Positions 25,814-34,211 of a stretch of 64,000 nt of DNA are shown in pieces. The first letter of the stretch is position 1. Each line of letters begins with the position of its first letter. The DNA lies in NCBI RefSeq assembly GCF_037645805.1, contig NZ_JBBEXE010000001.1, positions 186,001 to 250,000 on the forward strand. The letters run 5' to 3'. Both the position numbers and the translations under genes were made by a program. Under the pieces are notes generated by a model that saw only the letters and a list, made by a program, of their open reading frames with translations, searched no databases and had not been told where the DNA came from. The stretch comes from Leptobacterium_A meishanense. Lineage in GTDB: Bacteria > Bacteroidota > Bacteroidia > Flavobacteriales > Flavobacteriaceae.

Positions 25814-27736
25814 ATGCAATTCAAATATCCGGAAATTCTATGGTTACTTTTATTACTTATTATTCCTATTCTTATCCATCTTTTTCAGCTTAGAAAATTT
25901 AAAAAAACACCTTTTACAAATGTAAAGTTGTTAAAAGAGATTGTTTTACAAACCAGAAAAAGTGCCCAACTTAAAAAATGGCTAGTGTTGGTTACCCGTC
26001 TTCTGATACTTACTGCCATTATTTTTGCATTTTCTCAGCCCTTTATCGCAAACAGATCAGCATTTAATACAGACGAGATTGTTATATATCTTGATAATTC
26101 TTTTAGCATGCAATTAAAAGGCTCTAAGGGTGAATTATATAATAGAGCGGTGCAAGAATTAATCAATAATGTTCCGGAGAGTGAAGAAATAAGCTTGTTT
26201 ACAAATACGGATAAATATGACAAAGTAACCATAAAAGCTATTCAAAATGAACTGTTACAACCTGATTATTCTTCAATTCAACTAGACCTCAACGAAATCT
26301 ACTTGAGGGCCAAAGGTATTTTTTCCGGTGATCCGAATTCACGAAAAAACCTTATTATTATCTCTGATTTTCAAGAACGAGACAGTACCCCTACAATTAG
26401 CGATACATTACTAAATAATATCTTTATCCGCTTAAATCCTGTAAGTACTCAAAACAGTTATATTGACAGTGTCTATATTTCAAAAGCAACTTCCACTACT
26501 ATAGATATGACAGTACGTTTGAAAAAGACAGGAAAAGAATCAGCAGTGACATCAGTATCATTGTATAATAATCAGAATTTAACAGCAAAGACAGCCGTTG
26601 ATTTTGGTGAAAGCAATGAAAATAGTGTCATTTTCAATATCCCTTCAAATCAGGTTTTTAATGGAGAAGTCCGAATCGAAGATACTGGTTTACAGTACGA
26701 CAACAGTCTCTTTTTTGTTATAAACGCTCCTGAAAAAATAAATGTTCTGTCAATAAACGAAGTAACGGATAATTTTTTAAAACGCATATTCACTCCGGAT
26801 GAGTTTGTATATACTTCCTTTTCTCCTAATGATGTAAATTATAGTTTATTTCAAAATCAAAACCTTATTGTTCTAAACGAACTGAACAACATTCCTAACC
26901 CACTTAGCATAGCGCTTAATCAATTTGTAAATAATGATGGAGGGAATATTATTGTAATCCCCTCAAGCAACATTGAACTGAACAATTATAACCAGTTTTT
27001 CCGTTCATTTGCATTAAATGGCTTTGATAGTCTAATCATGAATGAGAGGCGTATTTCTCAAATTCAATTTTCGCACCCTGTATACGAAGATGTGTTTGAT
27101 AAAGAAATCCAAAATTTTCAATACCCTAAAGTCAATACCTATTATTCAATGTTAGGTACCTATGCTTTTTTATTGGGTTATGAAAATGATATGCCTTTTC
27201 TTCTTGAAAAAAATGGGATATATGTATTTACTGCTTCACTCAGCGATGAAAATTCTAACTTCAAGAATGCACCTTTAATTGTTCCTACATTTTATAGCAT
27301 TGCTAAGAAAAGTTATAATTTGCCTGAATTATATTATGAAATAGGGAGACAAAACCGGATTGATATAAAAACGGTCCTCTTAGATGATGAAATAGTCACT
27401 ATAGAAAATGAAAACGGTGCGTTTATCCCTTTACAACAAACTTATCCAAACAAAGTGGAAGTTATTATGGATGAATATCCTTCTATATCAGGAATCTATA
27501 CGGCAAAAAATAGTACTAAAGTTATTCAGAACCTTGCTTTTAATTATCCCAGGACAGAAAGCAATTTAACTTATTATACCCTTTTTTTGAATGATAAAAA
27601 CAATACAGATACTATTCAAGATGTATTTAATGCTATAAAAACAAAGCGTGATATAAATGCGCTTTGGAAATGGTTTGTTATTTTTGCCTTAGTTTTTTTG
27701 ATTATCGAAATGCTTATCTTAAAATATTTTAAATGA
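25814..27736 (+). CDS. BatA-domain membrane protein with VWA-like region
   Basis: A 640-residue membrane protein. The N-terminal aerotolerance/BatA domain has two helices (about 6-24 and 55-75, with FQLRKFKKTPFTNVKLLKEI between). A von Willebrand A-like domain follows with a MIDAS start DNSFSM at about residue 95 and IIISDFQERD near 185. A large periplasmic region leads to a C-terminal helix (WFVIFALVFLIIEMLILKYF). It resembles proteins that neighbour MoxR/Bat clusters, but here it stands apart from MoxR. ATG at 25814 follows a promoter. It overlaps the next gene by 4 bases (ATGA), so the two are translationally coupled. Confidence 0.88.
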   Translation: MQFKYPEILWLLLLLIIPILIHLFQLRKFKKTPFTNVKLLKEIVLQTRKSAQLKKWLVLVTRLLILTAIIFAFSQPFIANRSAFNTDEIVIYLDNSFSMQLKGSKGELYNRAVQELINNVPESEEISLFTNTDKYDKVTIKAIQNELLQPDYSSIQLDLNEIYLRAKGIFSGDPNSRKNLIIISDFQERDSTPTISDTLLNNIFIRLNPVSTQNSYIDSVYISKATSTTIDMTVRLKKTGKESAVTSVSLYNNQNLTAKTAVDFGESNENSVIFNIPSNQVFNGEVRIEDTGLQYDNSLFFVINAPEKINVLSINEVTDNFLKRIFTPDEFVYTSFSPNDVNYSLFQNQNLIVLNELNNIPNPLSIALNQFVNNDGGNIIVIPSSNIELNNYNQFFRSFALNGFDSLIMNERRISQIQFSHPVYEDVFDKEIQNFQYPKVNTYYSMLGTYAFLLGYENDMPFLLEKNGIYVFTASLSDENSNFKNAPLIVPTFYSIAKKSYNLPELYYEIGRQNRIDIKTVLLDDEIVTIENENGAFIPLQQTYPNKVEVIMDEYPSISGIYTAKNSTKVIQNLAFNYPRTESNLTYYTLFLNDKNNTDTIQDVFNAIKTKRDINALWKWFVIFALVFLIIEMLILKYFK

Positions 27737-28989
27737 CAGTGCTATTAAAATCTGCTAAAATTATTTGTCCAAATAATACTGCATTTCATAATAAAACAAA
27801 AGATATTCTTATTGAAAATGGCATTATTGCCCAGATTGCAGACCGTATAGAAAAACCCAATGTTAAAACTATTCAACTCGATAATCTACATGTTTCTGCC
27901 GGTTGGTTTGATAGTAGTGTGTCTTTCGGTGAACCCGGACATGAGGATAGAGAAACAATTAAAAATGGACTCCAGACAGCTGCTAAAAGTGGTTTTACAG
28001 ATGTAATTGTAAACCCAAATACGACTCCTGTTATAGACTCTAATGCAGATATCTCGTTTTTGAAATCTGCTGCAAATGGGAATAAGACTAGATTACATCC
28101 TTCAGGTGCATTGACTATGAAAAGCGAAGGAATTGACCTCGCAGAGCTATTTGATATGAAAAATGCCGGGGCTGTGGCATTTAATGATTATCAAAAACCT
28201 ATTAAAAATGCCAATCTCCTGAAAATAGCCTTGTTGTATACTCAGAGTTTTGATGGCTTGGTATATTCCTTCCCACAAGATAACAGTATTGCTACAAATG
28301 GTGTGATGAATGAAGGAGACATTGCAGCACAAATAGGTTTAAAAGGCATTCCTGCTATGGCAGAAGAATTACAAGTAGTTCGTGATTTGTCCATTCTTGA
28401 GTACACCGGGGGAAAACTTCATATTCCTACTATATCAACAGCAGGAGCTGTAAAACTTATTAAAGAGGCTAAGAAAAAAGGATTAGATGTTTCCTGTAGC
28501 GTAGCTGTTCATAACCTGTTTTTTACAGATGAGAAATTGAAGGAATTTGATACTAGTTACAAAGTTTTACCTCCACTACGCACAAAAATAGATGTTAAAG
28601 CACTAATTAAAGGGCTGGATGATGAAACTATTGATTTTGTGACAAGTGATCATAACCCAATTGATATTGAACACAAAAAAGTAGAGTTTGAATATGCTTT
28701 ATACGGATCTATAGGCCTCGAAAGTTTTTTTGGGGCGCTTAACAGGCTTGTGGGAACAGAGAAAGCTATTTACTTGTTAACAAAAGGAAGAAAAAGGTTT
28801 GGAATCCAAGAACCAGAGTTAAAAGAAGGGAGCACTGCTTCTTTAACGCTATTTAACCCTGAAATGTCATATATCTTCAACAAAGAGCATATTTACTCTT
28901 CTTCTGCCAATAGTGTTTTTTTAACGGCTTCTTTGAAGGGAATAGTGTATGGCATATTTTCAAATAATCAGTTGCTACTCAATCAATAA
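27733..28989 (+). CDS. Dihydroorotase-like amidohydrolase, metal ligands lost
   Basis: A 418-residue member of the type I dihydroorotase group by overall sequence (AGWFDSSVSFGEPGHEDRETI, TSDHNPIDIEHK, GLESFFGALNRLV). In active enzymes the N-terminal metal site is HxH in the pattern PGLIDLHVHLREPG; here the aligned residues are Ser62 and Ser64. The HISTA and PHHL-like sites are also altered (HIPTISTAGA retained in part, VAVHNLFF). The protein therefore probably lacks a binuclear zinc centre and may be a structural partner of aspartate carbamoyltransferase or have another role. It is coupled to the BatA-like gene by an ATGA overlap. A separate active pyrC would be expected elsewhere in the genome. 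Confidence 0.85.
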   Translation: MTVLLKSAKIICPNNTAFHNKTKDILIENGIIAQIADRIEKPNVKTIQLDNLHVSAGWFDSSVSFGEPGHEDRETIKNGLQTAAKSGFTDVIVNPNTTPVIDSNADISFLKSAANGNKTRLHPSGALTMKSEGIDLAELFDMKNAGAVAFNDYQKPIKNANLLKIALLYTQSFDGLVYSFPQDNSIATNGVMNEGDIAAQIGLKGIPAMAEELQVVRDLSILEYTGGKLHIPTISTAGAVKLIKEAKKKGLDVSCSVAVHNLFFTDEKLKEFDTSYKVLPPLRTKIDVKALIKGLDDETIDFVTSDHNPIDIEHKKVEFEYALYGSIGLESFFGALNRLVGTEKAIYLLTKGRKRFGIQEPELKEGSTASLTLFNPEMSYIFNKEHIYSSSANSVFLTASLKGIVYGIFSNNQLLLNQ

Positions 28990-28993
28990 TCCT

Positions 28994-29323
28994 ATGCAAA
29001 ACCTAACGTATAAAAAAGGGAAAACTACTGCAATTGTAAGTTACATTACCATTATAGGAACGCTCATTGCCATATTCATGAACTTAGAGCCAAAAAATGA
29101 TTTTGCCCGATTCCATATCCGGCAAGCATTTGGTGTCCATATTTCTTTTTATGCTATTGGATTTATGATAAGTATGTTTAATAGCTGGTTTATTTCGTCA
29201 GCTTTTTATATTATCATTATAACTCTATGGATATATGGGTTCTCCGGAGCAGTTCAAGAAAGAAAAACATTGATTCCCTTATTGGGAAATTCATTTCAAA
29301 AATGGTTTAGCTTTATTCAATAA
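28994..29323 (+). CDS. Small membrane protein, DUF4870/Tic20-like
   Basis: A 109-residue protein with about three hydrophobic segments (IVSYITIIGTLIAIFMNL, AFGVHISFYAIGFMISMF, AFYIIIITLWIYGFSGAV) and the motif FARFHIRQAFGVH, typical of DUF4870/Tic20-like membrane proteins. The ATG at 28994 is chosen because it starts just before the conserved region, 4 bases past the preceding stop; upstream in-frame codons lie within that gene. It overlaps the following esterase gene by one base (TAATG), so translation is likely coupled. Function unknown. Confidence 0.8.
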   Translation: MQNLTYKKGKTTAIVSYITIIGTLIAIFMNLEPKNDFARFHIRQAFGVHISFYAIGFMISMFNSWFISSAFYIIIITLWIYGFSGAVQERKTLIPLLGNSFQKWFSFIQ

Positions 29324-29988
29324 TGCAAAAACACGCACTCTCATTAGAACATATTATTAGAAAGTCAAGTGTTACTGACAGAAAGCCTCCTGTATTGTTT
29401 ATGCTCCATGGTTATGGAAGCAATGAAGATGACCTGTTTTCTTTTGCGGGAGAGTTACCTGAAGAGCTTTTCATTATCTCGGTTCGGGCTCCATATCGTT
29501 TAATGCCTTATGGTTATGCATGGTATGCTATTCATTTTGATGCTACAGAAGGAAAATGGAGCGATCATGCGCAGGCAATAAAATCAAGAGATTTAATTGT
29601 TTCTTTTATTGATGAAGCTATTGAGGCTTATTCACTCGATAAAAAAAATGTGACATTATTGGGTTTTAGTCAAGGAACCATATTAAGTTATGCAGTGGCA
29701 TTGTCATACCCGGAAAAGGTAAACAATATAATTGCCTTGAGCGGCTATATAAATGAAGCTATTTTAGTAGCTAATTATAAATCCAAAAATCATACTCATA
29801 TAAATGTATATAGCTCTCATGGGAGTGTTGATCAAGTAATTCCAGTAGCATGGGCCCAAAAAGCTCCTGAATTATTGAAAACACTGTCTATCAATACTAT
29901 ATATGAAGAGTTCCCTGTAGGCCATGGGGTATCCCCTCAAAACTTTTATGCGCTACAAAAATGGTTGAACAAACAGCTTATGTTTTAA
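29323..29988 (+). CDS. Phospholipase/carboxylesterase family alpha/beta hydrolase
   Basis: A 221-residue cytosolic esterase of the YpfH/carboxylesterase type. The oxyanion strand is LFMLHGYGSNEDD, the nucleophile elbow is GFSQG with Ser near residue 114, the acid is Asp in HGSVDQVIPV near 168, and the base is His in FPVGHGVS near 204. The complete triad is present and length is typical. It starts on the stop codon of the preceding membrane-protein gene (TAATG) and ends 4 bases before a convergent gene. Confidence 0.92.
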   Translation: MQKHALSLEHIIRKSSVTDRKPPVLFMLHGYGSNEDDLFSFAGELPEELFIISVRAPYRLMPYGYAWYAIHFDATEGKWSDHAQAIKSRDLIVSFIDEAIEAYSLDKKNVTLLGFSQGTILSYAVALSYPEKVNNIIALSGYINEAILVANYKSKNHTHINVYSSHGSVDQVIPVAWAQKAPELLKTLSINTIYEEFPVGHGVSPQNFYALQKWLNKQLMF

Positions 29989-29992
29989 TCTG

Positions 29993-30490
29993 TCAATAAT
30001 ACATTGGGTATAGAAGGTGGTCCAATAATATAAATTTGATGTCTTTACTTTCTTTTATTTCATATTTTATAAATAGCTCCCCCCAGTGTTTTCCATCACT
30101 AAAATCAGCAATAATCCATTTGTGGTTAAGCACTTTTATTTTATTTATTTTCATGGGCTGCCCTGTCATTCCTTCATAAGGGATCAAAGGATTATTTCCA
30201 CTACGTTCATTTGTTTCTAGCAAACGATCACGGATATAGTTGGATAAATCAGGAATTTGCATATCATCATAATAAGAAAGTGCATCATCATTATTTTGAA
30301 GGTCAAAATACTGTAAATCAAGTTTTTCTAATAATAATCCTTGTGCGGAGTCTTTTAGTTTTAAAACTTTATCTTCTAAGGCTTTAATCTTCTTTTCTTT
30401 GGATTTAAAATAATTTCTAGAATTCGTGTACTGAAATAAAATAAAGAGTACTGAGAAAAAGAACAAATACATAAATATTCTACTACGCAT
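29993..30490 (-). CDS. Membrane-anchored protein with coiled coil, unknown
   Basis: A 165-residue protein with an N-terminal membrane anchor (IFMYLFFFSVLFILFQY), a heptad-like charged helix (KSKEKKIKALEDKVLKLKDSAQGLLLEK) at about residues 29-60, and a C-terminal globular part (NHKWIIADFSDGKHWGELFIKYEIKE) with alternating beta-like residues. No catalytic motif is recognised. Its start is 12 bases past the stop of the upstream MBL-hydrolase gene on the same strand, so both are probably in one operon. The C-terminal part is likely periplasmic. Confidence 0.8.
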   Translation of the reverse strand: MRSRIFMYLFFFSVLFILFQYTNSRNYFKSKEKKIKALEDKVLKLKDSAQGLLLEKLDLQYFDLQNNDDALSYYDDMQIPDLSNYIRDRLLETNERSGNNPLIPYEGMTGQPMKINKIKVLNHKWIIADFSDGKHWGELFIKYEIKESKDIKFILLDHLLYPMYY

Positions 30491-30502
30491 GTTTCTATTT
30501 TT

Positions 30503-31267
30503 TTAAATATGAACAGTTAAGTTATCATATGCCAGATAAACGTTCTCAGGAAGCATTTCTTCTACTTCGGAATGAAAACCCATCAAATGGCTGATATGTG
30601 TAAAATAAGCCTTCTTAGGTTGTATTATTTCTACAAATTTCAATGCTTCCTTTAAATTAAAATGCGAATGGTGTGCTTCTTCACGGAGCGCATTTACCAC
30701 TAACACCTCTACTCCAATAAGCTTATCTATTTCTTCTTCTCTAATTGTTTTCACATCCGTTAAATAGGCAAAATTATCAAATCGGTAACCAAAAACCTGT
30801 AACCGGTTATGCATGGCATTGATGGGGATTACATTTAAATTTCCTAACCTAAACGGTTCATTATTTCGTACTTCATGTTCTTGCACGGCCGGAGCTCCGG
30901 GATATCTGTGCTCACTAAGGAATATATAATCAAAACGTCTTTTTAGTTCTTTGAGAACACGTTTATGGGCATAAATGGGGATATCACCTTGCCGAAAGAA
31001 AAAAGGCCGGATATCATCCAGTCCTGCAGTGTGGTCAGCGTGTTCATGCGTAAAAACAATTCCGTCAATTTTAGAAACATTTGATATAAGCATCTGTTGC
31101 CTGAAGTCGGGGCCACAATCTATAACATATGTATAACAATCCCATGTTATCAATACAGAAACCCTTAAACGTCTATCCCTGGGATCATTACTTAAACATA
31201 CTGGATGTGTACTGCCAATAACAGGGATTCCTTGTGATGTTCCCGTACCTAAGAAAGTAACTTCCAA
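30503..31267 (-). CDS. MBL-fold metallo-hydrolase, PhnP-like
   Basis: A 254-residue metallo-beta-lactamase-fold enzyme. The metal-binding motif THEHADHTAGLDDIRPF lies near residues 74-90; further ligands are the Asp in YLTDV (about 170), and His in FTHISHLMG near 222-230. TSQGIPVIG at the N-terminus and the LDDIRPF extension are seen in PhnP-like phosphodiesterases. The substrate is probably a cyclic phosphodiester or nucleotide; that is inference. The start appears to be TTG at 31267: no ATG is available before the conserved beta strand EVTFLGTGTSQG. Confidence 0.88.
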   Translation of the reverse strand: MEVTFLGTGTSQGIPVIGSTHPVCLSNDPRDRRLRVSVLITWDCYTYVIDCGPDFRQQMLISNVSKIDGIVFTHEHADHTAGLDDIRPFFFRQGDIPIYAHKRVLKELKRRFDYIFLSEHRYPGAPAVQEHEVRNNEPFRLGNLNVIPINAMHNRLQVFGYRFDNFAYLTDVKTIREEEIDKLIGVEVLVVNALREEAHHSHFNLKEALKFVEIIQPKKAYFTHISHLMGFHSEVEEMLPENVYLAYDNLTVHI

Positions 31268-31326
31268 ATCTGGTGGTTTTAATTCAAATTTATGACTAAT
31301 TTATGGATTTCAACCACGTTTCTTAT

Positions 31327-31334
31327 TAACTTTG
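31327..31334 (+). promoter_or_regulatory. -7 promoter element of the conserved unknown gene
   Basis: TAACTTTG, a match to TAnnTTTG, 21 bases before the ATG at 31356. No TTG at the -33 position. Confidence 0.45.
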
Positions 31335-31355
31335 CAGTAAATAAATCCTTTCTCA

Positions 31356-32816
31356 ATGGCCACCGTTTTATCAGGAGATAAAGAGTTTGAAAATGTCCCC
31401 TCTACCCTATCAAAAGCTTTACGTATAAATCTAAATGAACACATTTATGGTACTTTTTCTGAAATAGGGGCCGGACAAGAAGTAGCGCGCCATTTTTTTC
31501 GTGCAGGTGGAGCTTCTGGAACAGTGGCAAAAACAATGAGTGCTTACGATAAGGATTTTAGTGACGCTATTTATGGTATTGAGAATGATAAACGATATGT
31601 AACGGAAAACCGTCTGAAACGTATGCTCTCCCATGAAATGGAATTGATTGAACAGCGTATTTCCAGAAAAAAACATCCTGAAAAATTATTCTTTACATAT
31701 GCTAATACAGTAGCAACCATCGATTTCGCAAAAAAATATAAAGGCCATGGTTGGATGGGCATTCGTTTTCAGGTAGCTCCTGGTGAAGCATATAATGATA
31801 TTATCCTTCATATGAGGTTTCATCAAAATGAAGCACGGTTGCAACAAGAAACTGTAGGTATTATGGGAGTAAACCTTATCTATGGTGCCTTTTATAAATA
31901 TAATAGTCCCAAAAAATTGCTCCGTTATCTCTATGATCATATAGATAAAGACATTGTAGAGATTGATACTATAAATTTTTCAGGTCCTAGATTTGCTGAA
32001 ATAGACAATAGATTGATGAGCTTGCAGCTTGTTAAAAATGGCATGACCGAAGCAGTTATGTTTGGTTCTGATGGAAATAATATCCTTCCGGCAAGAGTAC
32101 TCTACAAAAAAAATATCTTAGCGCTTCGGGGAAGTTTCAGACCGGTAACAAAAGTTAATATGGATATGTATAAAAAGTCCTATGACATATTCATACGTGA
32201 AAACAAAGTTGAAGAAGACAAAACAATAGTCATTTTTGAGATTACATTATCCAATTTAAAAGCAGAAGGAGAAATAGACGAACAAGACTTCATGGATAGA
32301 GCTGAACTGTTATGTTCTTTAGGTCAAAAGGTAATGATCTCAAATTTTAAGGAATACTACCGAGTAGTAGACTACTTCTCTAATTATACAAAAGAGCGAA
32401 TGGCATTGACGATGGGGATAAATAATTTGATAGAAATTTTTGATGAAAAGTATTATCGTCATCTAAGTGGTGGGATTCTTGAAGCATTTGGTAAATTGTT
32501 CTACAAAGATTTAAAGGTCTACCTATACCCAATGGTAGATCCTGAAACAGGTGCACTCATTACCAGCAATAATCTAAAAGTACACCCAAGAATGAAAGAG
32601 CTTTATAAGTTCTTCAAGTACAATGGGAAATTAATTGATATCTTTGATTATGACCCAAATATTCTCCATATTTTCTCACGAGAAGTTTTAGCCTTGCTGG
32701 CCGAAGGCAAAGACGGTTGGGAAGAAATGCTTCCAGAAGGTATTGCTGAACTTATCAAGAAGAAAGGTTTATTCGGCTATGCCCCCAAACAAAAAATTGA
32801 AAAAATACAAGGGTAA
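31356..32816 (+). CDS. Conserved cytosolic protein of unknown function
   Basis: A 486-residue protein without signal peptide or membrane segment. Strongly conserved-looking features are the N-terminal FSEIGAGQEVARHFFRAGGASGTVAKTMSAYDK, KRYVTENRLKRMLSHEMELIEQR, HGWMGIRFQ, ILHMRFHQNEARLQQETVGIMGVNLIYGAF and NGMTEAVMFGSDG. The pattern is typical of a Bacteroidota protein that carries no dependable domain assignment. No kinase, nuclease or nucleotide-binding motif is evident. It is convergent with the bcp gene, with one base between the stops. It could be enzymatic, given the conserved Arg, His and Glu residues, but I do not assign a role. Confidence 0.82.
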   Translation: MATVLSGDKEFENVPSTLSKALRINLNEHIYGTFSEIGAGQEVARHFFRAGGASGTVAKTMSAYDKDFSDAIYGIENDKRYVTENRLKRMLSHEMELIEQRISRKKHPEKLFFTYANTVATIDFAKKYKGHGWMGIRFQVAPGEAYNDIILHMRFHQNEARLQQETVGIMGVNLIYGAFYKYNSPKKLLRYLYDHIDKDIVEIDTINFSGPRFAEIDNRLMSLQLVKNGMTEAVMFGSDGNNILPARVLYKKNILALRGSFRPVTKVNMDMYKKSYDIFIRENKVEEDKTIVIFEITLSNLKAEGEIDEQDFMDRAELLCSLGQKVMISNFKEYYRVVDYFSNYTKERMALTMGINNLIEIFDEKYYRHLSGGILEAFGKLFYKDLKVYLYPMVDPETGALITSNNLKVHPRMKELYKFFKYNGKLIDIFDYDPNILHIFSREVLALLAEGKDGWEEMLPEGIAELIKKKGLFGYAPKQKIEKIQG

Positions 32817-32817
32817 A

Positions 32818-33273
32818 CTATTTATCTAATATTTGGGCAGCATGATCTTTGGTTTTAACCTTATCAATAACCCGTTCCACTGCCCCTTTCTCATTTATTA
32901 AAAAAGTCATTCGGTGAATACCATCATATTCCTTGCCCATAAACTTCTTGCGTCCCCATACACCAAATGTATTAATAACTGTTTTGTCCTCATCAGCTAA
33001 TAGGGGAAATGGAAAATCATACTTATTTTTGAAATTTAATTGTTGTTTTTCAGAATCAGCACTCACTCCCAGAAGGTAATATCCTTCATCTTGAAGTACT
33101 TTATAATTATCACGAAGATTACATGCCTCTGCTGTACAGCCTGGTGTATTTGCTTTTGGGTAAAAGAAAACTATTAACTTTTTTCCTTTGTAATCTGACA
33201 ATGATACAGTATTTCCTTCTTGGTCTTTTGAAGTGAATGGAGATACCTGATCTCCTACTTTTAATGTCTTCAT
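32818..33273 (-). CDS. bcp: Thioredoxin-dependent thiol peroxidase (Bcp/PrxQ)
   Basis: A 151-residue atypical 2-Cys peroxiredoxin that reduces hydroperoxides with thioredoxin. The peroxidatic motif is FYPKANTPGCTAEACNLRDN, with Cys near 46 and the nearby resolving Cys near 51, as in PrxQ. Other family blocks are LADEDKTVINTFGVWG and YDGIHRMTFLINEKG. I start at the ATG at 33273, since a TTG two codons upstream is less likely. The neighbour on the other side is a divergent endonuclease III gene 45 bases away. Confidence 0.95.
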   Translation of the reverse strand: MKTLKVGDQVSPFTSKDQEGNTVSLSDYKGKKLIVFFYPKANTPGCTAEACNLRDNYKVLQDEGYYLLGVSADSEKQQLNFKNKYDFPFPLLADEDKTVINTFGVWGRKKFMGKEYDGIHRMTFLINEKGAVERVIDKVKTKDHAAQILDK

Positions 33274-33292
33274 AGTCAATTTTTAATTTAAT

Positions 33293-33300
33293 TACTTTTG
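33293..33300 (+). promoter_or_regulatory. -7 promoter element of nth
   Basis: TACTTTTG, matching TAnnTTTG, 18 bases before the nth ATG. No -33 TTG seen. Confidence 0.45.
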
Positions 33301-33318
33301 CATCTAAAATAATCAAAA

Positions 33319-33981
33319 ATGACCAAAACGGAAAAAGTTTATTTTGTAATTGACACATTGGAGCAACTTTATCCCAAGGTTCCAATTCCATTAAACCATA
33401 AAGATCCTTATACTCTACTAATAGCCGTATTGTTATCAGCCCAGAGTACCGATGTAAGGGTTAATCAAATAACCCCTATACTATTTTCAAAAGCAGATAC
33501 CCCTCAAAAAATGATTCAATTGTCAAAAGAGGAGATCAGGGATATTATCAAGCCTGTTGGGTTATCCCCTATGAAATCTAAAGGCATCTATGAACTCTCT
33601 CATATTCTTATCGATAAATACAATGGGAAAGTACCTGCCGATATGGAAGCACTAGAATCTTTACCTGCTGTTGGGCATAAAACAGCCAGTGTGGTAATGT
33701 CACAAGCTTTTGGAATTCCAGCCTTTCCGGTCGATACACATATCCACCGGTTAATGTACCGATGGGGGCTTTCTAATGGGAAAAATGTTGTCCAAACAGA
33801 AAAAGATGCAAAACGGTTATTCCCAAAAGAAAAATGGAATAAACTGCATCTTCAAATAATCTGGTATGGTAGAGAATATTCCCCTGCAAGAGGTTGGGAT
33901 TTAGATCAAGATATCATCACCAAAAAAATAGGAAGGAAAACGGTTATTGACATTTACTTAAAAAATAAAAAAGCCCGTTAG
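33319..33981 (+). CDS. nth: Endonuclease III, cysteine-free
   Basis: A bifunctional DNA glycosylase/AP lyase for oxidised pyrimidines. The helix-hairpin-helix is LPAVGHKTASVV with catalytic Lys121, and the second catalytic residue is Asp139 in FPVDTHIHR. Length is 220 residues. Canonical Nth binds a 4Fe-4S cluster through C-x6-C-x2-C-x5-C near the C-terminus; this protein has no cysteine at all, and the region reads YGREYSPARGWDLDQDIITKKIG. The active site is otherwise complete. Such cluster-free relatives should still fold and act. The stop codon lies inside a terminator hairpin. Confidence 0.92.
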   Translation: MTKTEKVYFVIDTLEQLYPKVPIPLNHKDPYTLLIAVLLSAQSTDVRVNQITPILFSKADTPQKMIQLSKEEIRDIIKPVGLSPMKSKGIYELSHILIDKYNGKVPADMEALESLPAVGHKTASVVMSQAFGIPAFPVDTHIHRLMYRWGLSNGKNVVQTEKDAKRLFPKEKWNKLHLQIIWYGREYSPARGWDLDQDIITKKIGRKTVIDIYLKNKKAR

Positions 33982-33996
33982 CTGAACGGACTTTTT
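33972..33996. terminator. Terminator between nth and the 48-residue gene, possibly bidirectional
   Basis: Stem 33972-33979 with 33985-33992 (one mismatch, C33974 against A33990), 5-base loop, followed by TTTTT on the plus strand and preceded by an A-run that gives a T-run on the minus strand. It overlaps the nth stop codon and lies 8 bases past the stop of the convergent small gene. Confidence 0.65.
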
Positions 33997-34004
33997 CACA
34001 AAGT

Positions 34005-34151
34005 TTAGTTGAGAAGCGTTTCAAACTTCATTCTCTTGTACTTAATAACACTTAAAGCCTTTGAATAACTTAGCAAATATTCAATGGTTTCTTTTCTGGG
34101 TTTCAATTTTTTTAGTTCTAATGAACATTTTTCGGTGTAAAGTTTTGCCAT
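34005..34151 (-). CDS. 48-residue small protein downstream of the sigma factor
   Basis: A short reading frame on the minus strand beginning ATG at 34151 and ending TAA at 34005-34007. It encodes a highly basic, helix-rich 48-residue protein: MAKLYTEKCS start, then KKLKPRKETIEYLLSYSKAL, and a tail ending MKFETLLN. The residues look like a real protein, with an amphipathic helix KETIEYLLSYSKALSV and a lone Cys9. It lies 60 bases downstream of the ECF sigma factor gene on the same strand, and a terminator follows 8 bases later. It may act on the sigma factor or be expressed with it. Function and conservation are inferred from composition and context. Confidence 0.65.
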   Translation of the reverse strand: MAKLYTEKCSLELKKLKPRKETIEYLLSYSKALSVIKYKRMKFETLLN

Positions 34152-34211
34152 ATTATAAATTTTGTATGATAATATTAAATTCATAACGCAGCAAAAAGAT
34201 GTTTATTGTTT

